From positions 124,001-188,000 of the forward strand of contig CANQRM010000001.1 in the NCBI GenBank assembly GCA_947626265.1: a stretch of 64,000 bases of DNA. The letters are read 5' to 3'. Both the position numbers and the translations under genes were made by a program. Source of the stretch: an uncultured Oscillospiraceae bacterium (GTDB taxonomy: Bacteria > Bacillota > Clostridia > Oscillospirales > Oscillospiraceae). Below, piece by piece: positions 59,455-64,000 of the stretch; the first letter of the stretch is position 1, and every line of letters begins with the position of its first letter. The notes below the pieces were generated by a model. That model searched no databases, was not told the DNA's origin, and saw only the letters and a program-made list of their open reading frames with translations.

Positions 59455-60216
59455 ATGGACTGTAAAGACATTTGCCGGGTGATACGGGGCAAAAAGGCCG
59501 CCCTGTTCGACATGGACGGCACGCTCATCGACTCCATCGGCGTCTGGAACGAGACGGACCGGCGCCTGCACGTGGAGCTGACGGGCCGGGAGCCTGATAT
59601 GGCGGCGCTGCAGGCCTTCCGGGACGACGCCCTGCGCCGGTTTCGGGGGGAGGAAAACCCTTATCTCCGCTACGGCGCGGAGTTGAAGGAGCGGTACCAT
59701 GCCGCCCTCACCGCCAAGGAGATATACGAGCGCCGGTACGCCATCGCCCATGCTCTTTTGGAGCGGGTGGACTATAAGCCCGGGGCGGACGAGCTTTTGT
59801 GGGCGCTGAAAGAAATGGGCCTGCGGCTCATATTGGTGACCACCACCCGCCGGCGGACCATAGAGACATATCGGACCCGGAACGAAAATATCATGAAAAA
59901 GGCCCCGCTGGACGCGCTTTTCGAGCGCATCTATACCTGCGAGGACGCAAAGAACATCAAGCCGGACCCGGAGATATATTTTACGCTGTTTCGCGATACC
60001 GGCCTTGCCCCGGAGGACTGCGCTGTGTTCGAGGACTCCCTCACCGGCGTCCGGGCGGCGAAGGCCGCGGGGCTCTTCACCGTGGCGGTATACGACAGAT
60101 ACTCCGACGCCGACCGGGCGGAGATCATCGCCCTGGCGGACGGATATATCGACGGCTTTCCGTCGCTTATAGAGGCGCTCGCCGAAAAAGAGGAGAAAAA
60201 GCATGAAGAAATTTGA
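59455..60216 (+). CDS. HAD-superfamily hydrolase
   Basis: This 253-residue HAD phosphatase resembles beta-phosphoglucomutase/phosphoglycolate phosphatases. Motif I is FDMDGTLIDS (near 18), with both aspartates; motif II is LILVTTTRRR (near 125). Motif III/IV are KNIKPDPEIYF (near 165) and CAVFEDSLTGVRAAKAAG (near 190). The helical cap lies between residues 28 and 100. No ribosome site stands out before the ATG, which lies only 5 bp after the terminator T-run. It overlaps the next gene by 14 bp. Confidence 0.88.
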   Translation: MDCKDICRVIRGKKAALFDMDGTLIDSIGVWNETDRRLHVELTGREPDMAALQAFRDDALRRFRGEENPYLRYGAELKERYHAALTAKEIYERRYAIAHALLERVDYKPGADELLWALKEMGLRLILVTTTRRRTIETYRTRNENIMKKAPLDALFERIYTCEDAKNIKPDPEIYFTLFRDTGLAPEDCAVFEDSLTGVRAAKAAGLFTVAVYDRYSDADRAEIIALADGYIDGFPSLIEALAEKEEKKHEEI

Positions 60217-60481
60217 CCGCATCATGGCCGCCGTCATGTCCGTGACGGGCGGGGCCTATCTCATCTACGTCATATGGCAGCTCTGGGACCGGCACGCCCG
60301 GCCGGAATTCTATGCCGTGGGCTCCGCGCCCTGGTATACGTCGATGGAGATCATGGGGCTCATCGCGGCGGGGCTCATCGCCCTGGAGATGGTGGTCTAT
60401 ATGGCCCTGCGCCGGTTCGCCGAGCGGGCGGATAAACAGAAAAACGCCGGGAAGACTGAGAAGAAGGACGAAGAGCCCTGA
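60203..60481 (+). CDS. Small membrane protein, two helices
   Basis: This 92-residue protein has two hydrophobic segments (IMAAVMSVTGGAYLIYVIW and IMGLIAAGLIALEMVVYMAL) and a charged C-terminal end (RRFAERADKQKNAGKTEK). The segment between them is short and outside. It overlaps the HAD gene at its start and is followed within 5 bp by a VanZ-like gene. I do not recognise a family. Confidence 0.7.
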   Translation: MKKFDRIMAAVMSVTGGAYLIYVIWQLWDRHARPEFYAVGSAPWYTSMEIMGLIAAGLIALEMVVYMALRRFAERADKQKNAGKTEKKDEEP

Positions 60482-60485
60482 CTTG

Positions 60486-60953
60486 ATGGAGAACGCCCCC
60501 AACAAGCGGATATGGTTCGTCTTTGGCCTCTACGCCGCGGTGCTCATCTGGCTGCTCTTCGGCCAGCGGCTGGGCTCGCCCCTGACGGAGGAGACCCTGG
60601 GCGGGGCCAGCCGGCTCAATTTAGAGCCCTTCGCCATCATCCGCCACTTCCTGCGGGTCGCGGCCCTGGCCGATAAGCCCTGGCTGGTGCGCCTGGCGGT
60701 GGTGAATCTGGCGGGGAACGTGGCGGCGTTCGTGCCCATGGGCCTGTTTCTGCCATGGCTCTGGCCGCCCATGCGGAAGCTATGGCTGTTTTTGCCTGTT
60801 ATATTGGCCCTCATCGTCCTCATTGAGGTAGTGCAATATGCCACGTACCTCGGCGTATGCGACGTGGACGACCTCATCCTGAACGCCGCCGGCTGCCTCA
60901 TGGGCTGGGCGGTATTTATGCTGGCCCGCCGCATGCATAGAAAACAGAAATAA
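60486..60953 (+). CDS. VanZ-family membrane protein
   Basis: This 155-residue protein has four hydrophobic helices and the VanZ pattern: NLEPFAIIRHFL (near 41), NLAGNVAAFVPMGLFLPWLW (near 73) and the typical EVVQYATYLGVCDVDDLILN (near 111). VanZ relatives give low-level teicoplanin resistance in some enterococci, but most members in clostridia have no proven role. The ATG at 60486 is just after the preceding stop. Repeat A4 follows. Confidence 0.87.
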   Translation: MENAPNKRIWFVFGLYAAVLIWLLFGQRLGSPLTEETLGGASRLNLEPFAIIRHFLRVAALADKPWLVRLAVVNLAGNVAAFVPMGLFLPWLWPPMRKLWLFLPVILALIVLIEVVQYATYLGVCDVDDLILNAAGCLMGWAVFMLARRMHRKQK

Positions 60954-60969
60954 GCAAAGTATTTATTTG

Positions 60970-61083
60970 GGGTCCCCACACGAGCCCAGCGGAGCGGGTC
61001 GCGTGGGGAAGAGGAGGAGCCGCGGGCCATTCGAGCTTTGCCGCTTGCGGCAAAGGGAGACCTGGCCTGCGTGCTCCGACGAC
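60970..61083 (-). repeat. Mosaic intergenic repeat, copy A4 (module 4 only)
   Basis: Inverted relative to A1, a stand-alone module 4: read on the minus strand, GTCGGAGCACGCAGGCCAGG, the CTTTGCCGC/GCGGCAAAG hairpin, then arms CCCCACGCGA (61008-60999) and TCGTGTGGGG (60983-60974). The arm sequence differs from A1 and A2 but pairing holds with one G.T wobble. It lies between the VanZ-like gene and the thioredoxin reductase-like gene. Confidence 0.85.
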
Positions 61084-61155
61084 ATACTCTCTTGCGGGGC
61101 AGGGCGGGGTGTGATACAATACCTTGTCAGCAAATCATGGCATGGAGGACCCTCT

Positions 61156-61983
61156 ATGGCGGAGCTTTACGACATCCTCATACTGGGCGCGGGGCCCGCG
61201 GGCATCTCGGCGGCCCTGACGGCGAAGGCCCGGGGCAGAAACACCGTGATACTGTCGGCGGAGCCCCTCAATACGCCTTTGGCGAAGGCGCCCCATATCG
61301 CCAACTACCCGGGCGTGGCCGCCATGGACGGACGGCAGCTTCTGGCCTCCATGCTGGGCAACGTCTTCGAGCAGGGCGTGCCCATCCGCACCGGCCGGGT
61401 CACGGGCGCCGTGGCCTTTGACGGGAAGTTCATGGTCAGCCAGGAGCAGGAGGTATTCGAGGCGAAGAGCCTCATCCTCTGCCCGGGAGCCCAGCAGGGG
61501 ACGAAGCCCCTCCCCGGCGAGGCGGAATACCTGGGAAAGGGCGTGAGCTACTGCGCCACCTGCGACGGGATGCTCTATCGGGGCAAACATGTGGCTGTAC
61601 TGGGCCTGGGCAGCGGGGCGGAGAAGGACGCGGCCTTTTTGAAAAGCATCGGCTGCGACGTGCTCCTTCTCACCGGGGCCCAGGCGAAAGATGTGGAGAT
61701 CATCGGCGCGGACGCCGTGACGGCCATCCGCTTCGGCGGCGAAGAGCAGGCCGTGGACGGGGTGTTCATCCTCCGGGACACGGTGGCGGCGGACGCCCTT
61801 CTGCCGGGCCTCGATATGACCGAGGGCCATATCGCCGTGGGCCCGGATATGCAGACGAATATACCCGGCGTATTCGCCGCCGGGGACTGCACCGGCCGGC
61901 CCTATCAGGTGGCCCGGGCGGTGGGACAGGGAAATGTGGCGGCCCTGGCCGCCGACAGATATGTGAAGGAGCGGGAGACATGA
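61156..61983 (+). CDS. trxB: Thioredoxin reductase-like FAD protein lacking usual NADPH motifs
   Basis: This 275-residue flavoprotein has the FAD motif GAGPAGISAALTAKARG (residues 11-27), the redox pair CATC in SYCATCDG and the final FAD stretch IPGVFAAGDCTGRPYQ. The second nucleotide domain has GLGSGAEKDAAFL where bacterial enzymes have GGGDSA, and the HRRxxxR NADPH motif is not visible. It is shorter than typical NADPH enzymes (about 310). These points fit ferredoxin-linked clostridial reductases, but biochemical assignment is inference. GGAGG precedes the ATG at 61156. Thioredoxin follows directly with a 4-bp overlap. Confidence 0.85.
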   Translation: MAELYDILILGAGPAGISAALTAKARGRNTVILSAEPLNTPLAKAPHIANYPGVAAMDGRQLLASMLGNVFEQGVPIRTGRVTGAVAFDGKFMVSQEQEVFEAKSLILCPGAQQGTKPLPGEAEYLGKGVSYCATCDGMLYRGKHVAVLGLGSGAEKDAAFLKSIGCDVLLLTGAQAKDVEIIGADAVTAIRFGGEEQAVDGVFILRDTVAADALLPGLDMTEGHIAVGPDMQTNIPGVFAAGDCTGRPYQVARAVGQGNVAALAADRYVKERET

Positions 61984-62282
61984 GCGTGATAGAGCTTACG
62001 AAGGACAATTTCGACGAGACCATCGCCGACGGCACCACATTGGTGGATTTCTGGGCCGTATGGTGCACCCCCTGCAGGATGCAGGCCCCCGTGGTGGAGG
62101 CCTTCGCGAGAAAGCAGAGCGAGGTGAAGGTGGGCAAGGTCAATGTGGACGAGCAGGTGGACCTGGCCGCCCGGTACGGCATCATGAGCATCCCCACCCT
62201 GATGGTGTTCCGGGATGGGGTGCTGGTCAATAAAACGGTGGGCCTTTCCGGCCTCGAGGAGGTAGAGGAGCTTTGCAAATGA
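61980..62282 (+). CDS. trxA: Thioredoxin with WCTPC active site
   Basis: This 100-residue thioredoxin has the active site [11 protein letters not shown] (near residue 28), where WCGPC is usual; Thr replaces Gly. The cis-Pro loop [11 protein letters not shown] (near 73) and final helix are intact. It is reduced most probably by the reductase-like protein encoded just upstream. Its stop overlaps the valS start by 3 bp (ATGA). Confidence 0.93.
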   Translation: MSVIELTKDNFDETIADGTTLVDFWAVWCTPCRMQAPVVEAFARKQSEVKVGKVNVDEQVDLAARYGIMSIPTLMVFRDGVLVNKTVGLSGLEEVEELCK

Positions 62283-64000
62283 GAGAGCTGCCCAAACAGT
62301 ACGACCCCAAGCAGGTCGAGAAGAAGATATACCAGCAGTGGCTGGACGGCAATTACTTCCATGCCGAGCGGGACCCGGCGAAGAAGCCCTTCACCATCGT
62401 CATCCCGCCCCCCAACGTGACGGGCCAGCTCCACCTGGGCCACGCCGTGGACGAGACCATCCAGGACGTGCTCACCCGCTACAAGCGGATGAAGGGCTAT
62501 TCCGCCCTGTGGCTGCCCGGCTATGACCACGCGGGCATCGCCACCCAGATCAAGGTGGAGGAGAACCTGCGCAACGAGGAGGGTCTGACCCGCTTCGACC
62601 TGGGCCGGGAGAAATTCCTGGACCGGGTGTGGGACTGGAAGAACAAGTACGGCGACCGCATCGTGGAGCAGCTCAAGACCCTGGGCTCCTCCTGCGACTG
62701 GGAGCGCCAGCGCTTCACCATGGATGAGGGCTGCTCCAAGGCGGTGCGGGAGGTGTTCTGCTCCCTCTACGAGAAGGGCCTCATCTACAAGGGCAAGCGC
62801 ATCATCAACTGGTGCCCCCACTGCACCACCGCCCTCTCCGACGCGGAGGTGGAGTATGAGGAAAAGCCGGGCCACCTGTGGCACCTGCGCTATCCCCTGG
62901 CCGACGGCTCCGGGGAGGTGGTGGTTGCCACCACCCGGCCTGAGACCATGCTGGGCGACACCGGCGTGGCGGTGAACCCCAATGACGAGCGGTATACGTC
63001 CATCGTGGGCAAGACCTGCATCCTGCCCCTGGTGGGCCGGGAGATCCCCATCGTGGCCGACGAGTACGTGGACATGGAGTTCGGCACCGGCTGCGTGAAG
63101 ATGACCCCCTGCCACGACCCCAACGACTTCGAGGTGGGCCTGCGGCATAACCTGGAGCAGATACTGGTCATCGACGACAACGGCTGCATCATCAACGGCG
63201 GCAAGTATGACGGTCTGGACCGGTACGAGGCCCGGAAGGTCATCCTCAAGGACCTGGAGGAGCAGGGGTATCTTGTGAAGGTGGAGGAACACGTACATAA
63301 CGTGGGCACCTGCTACCGCTGCCACAGCGACGTGGAGCCCCTGGCCAGCGACCAGTGGTTCGTGAAGATGGAGCCCCTGGCGAAGGAGGCCATCCGGGTC
63401 GTAGAGGACGGCACCATCAAGTTCGTCCCCGACCGCTTCGCCAAGACCTACCTCAACTGGATGCACAACGTCCGGGACTGGTGCATATCCCGGCAGCTCT
63501 GGTGGGGTCATCAGATACCGGCCTGGTACTGCGCCGACTGCGGCCACGTGACCGTGTCCCGGGAGGACGCCTGCCAGTGCGAAAAGTGCGGGTCCAAAAA
63601 TATCGAGCGTGACCCGGATGTGCTGGACACTTGGTTCAGTTCCGCCCTCTGGCCCTTCTCCACCCTGGGCTGGCCGGACAAGACCGAGGACCTGGAGTAT
63701 TTCTATCCCACCGACGTGCTTGTCACCGGCTATGACATCATCTTCTTCTGGGTGGCGAGGATGATCTTCTCCGGCATGGAGCACATGAAAAAGGAGCCCT
63801 TCAAGACCGTGCTCATCCACGGCCTGGTCCGGGACCCTCACGGCAAGAAGATGTCCAAATCCGCCGGCAACGGCGTGGACCCCATCGAGGTCATCGACCA
63901 GTACGGCGCGGACGCATTGCGCTTCAACCTCATCACTGGCAACTCCCCCGGCAACGACATGCGCTTCTACGTAGAGCGGTGCGAGGCCATGCGCAACTTC
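62279..64000 (+). CDS. valS: Valyl-tRNA synthetase, truncated by the window edge
   Basis: ValRS charges tRNA-Val. The 574 codons in view cover HIGH ([17 protein letters not shown], near residue 43), the editing domain with [18 protein letters not shown] (near 223) and KKMSKSAGN (near 525). The sequence ends in [17 protein letters not shown]; the anticodon-binding domain and coiled-coil arm lie beyond. GAGGAGG lies about 20 bases before the ATG with a closer GAGGAG. It is the third class I/II tRNA synthetase gene in the window. No T-box is seen. Confidence 0.97.
   Translation, partial: MRELPKQYDPKQVEKKIYQQWLDGNYFHAERDPAKKPFTIVIPPPNVTGQLHLGHAVDETIQDVLTRYKRMKGYSALWLPGYDHAGIATQIKVEENLRNEEGLTRFDLGREKFLDRVWDWKNKYGDRIVEQLKTLGSSCDWERQRFTMDEGCSKAVREVFCSLYEKGLIYKGKRIINWCPHCTTALSDAEVEYEEKPGHLWHLRYPLADGSGEVVVATTRPETMLGDTGVAVNPNDERYTSIVGKTCILPLVGREIPIVADEYVDMEFGTGCVKMTPCHDPNDFEVGLRHNLEQILVIDDNGCIINGGKYDGLDRYEARKVILKDLEEQGYLVKVEEHVHNVGTCYRCHSDVEPLASDQWFVKMEPLAKEAIRVVEDGTIKFVPDRFAKTYLNWMHNVRDWCISRQLWWGHQIPAWYCADCGHVTVSREDACQCEKCGSKNIERDPDVLDTWFSSALWPFSTLGWPDKTEDLEYFYPTDVLVTGYDIIFFWVARMIFSGMEHMKKEPFKTVLIHGLVRDPHGKKMSKSAGNGVDPIEVIDQYGADALRFNLITGNSPGNDMRFYVERCEAMRNF

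Noticed and set aside
61766..63841. Minus-strand open frame of about 690 codons opposite trxA/valS
   Set aside because: It is antisense to conserved ValRS and thioredoxin and has no ribosome site or recognisable domain.
1..64000. tRNA, rRNA and small RNA (tmRNA, 6S, SRP RNA) genes
   Set aside because: I searched the intergenic gaps by eye and saw no cloverleaf or familiar conserved core; a covariance-model search would be needed to exclude small ones.

Overview
The window is GC-rich, densely coding DNA from an endospore-forming member of the Firmicutes, most likely a gut clostridium of the Oscillospirales (relatives of Oscillibacter, Flavonifractor or Intestinimonas). The evidence is Gram-positive gene order (ylxM-ffh-rpsP-khpA-rimM; yggS-sepF-divIVA-ileS-lspA-rluD), strong AGGAGG-type ribosome sites, a SpoIIP sporulation hydrolase with a SigE-like promoter, a PcrA helicase, a MutL of the type with its own endonuclease and no MutH, and an archaeal-type ProRS. 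The taxon is inferred from gene content only. No rRNA, tRNA, CRISPR array, prophage or intact IS element was found.

Layout. 1-3.4 kb (minus): ylxM-ffh-rpsP-khpA-rimM, then an incomplete secreted protein at the left edge where trmD is usually found. 3.8-10.7 kb (plus): one giant cyclic beta-1,2-glucan synthase-like gene (GT84-GH189-GH94). 10.9-13.5 kb (minus): a secreted protein with cell-wall-binding-type repeats and a PfkB (KDG-type) kinase. 13.7-17.7 kb (plus): yfmF-yfmH-lgt and a coiled-coil protein. 17.8-20.6 kb (minus): a polytopic GT-C-like membrane protein, a lipoprotein and a GtrA protein. 20.8-29.5 kb (minus): hfq, an HlyD-like adaptor, yggS, sepF, divIVA, ileS, lspA (with a long C-terminal tail) and rluD. 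29.6-32.4 kb (minus): mutL and miaA. 32.7-39.6 kb (plus): miaB, GNAT, Nudix, FAH, mutS and an EFR1-type ferredoxin. 39.7-45.4 kb: an SH3 protein, a lipid kinase, two tandem aminotransferases and a HAAS/DUF1700 membrane protein. 45.6-51.7 kb: proS, a CBS protein, spoIIP, a TSCPD protein, a SleB-type hydrolase, rsmG and a small peptide with a double-glycine leader. 51.8-57.5 kb: pcrA, a DUF4234 protein, a lipoprotein, a MATE exporter and a DtxR/MntR regulator. 57.6-64 kb (plus): cca, a basic coiled-coil protein, a HAD phosphatase, two small membrane proteins, a thioredoxin reductase-like protein, thioredoxin and valS, which runs off the right edge.

Most genes are housekeeping: translation, division, mismatch repair and lipoprotein maturation (lgt and lspA are both here, and at least two lipoproteins). 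The accessory content is the cyclic-glucan synthase, the GT-C/GtrA module, the surface proteins and the GG-leader peptide.

The most notable unexplained structure is a family of intergenic repeats at four places (about 3.4-3.76, 32.46-32.67, 47.02-47.26 and 60.97-61.08 kb). They are mosaics of modules in different orders, and one module contains a hairpin whose arms differ in sequence between copies yet stay complementary. A second, shorter palindromic family sits at three places.
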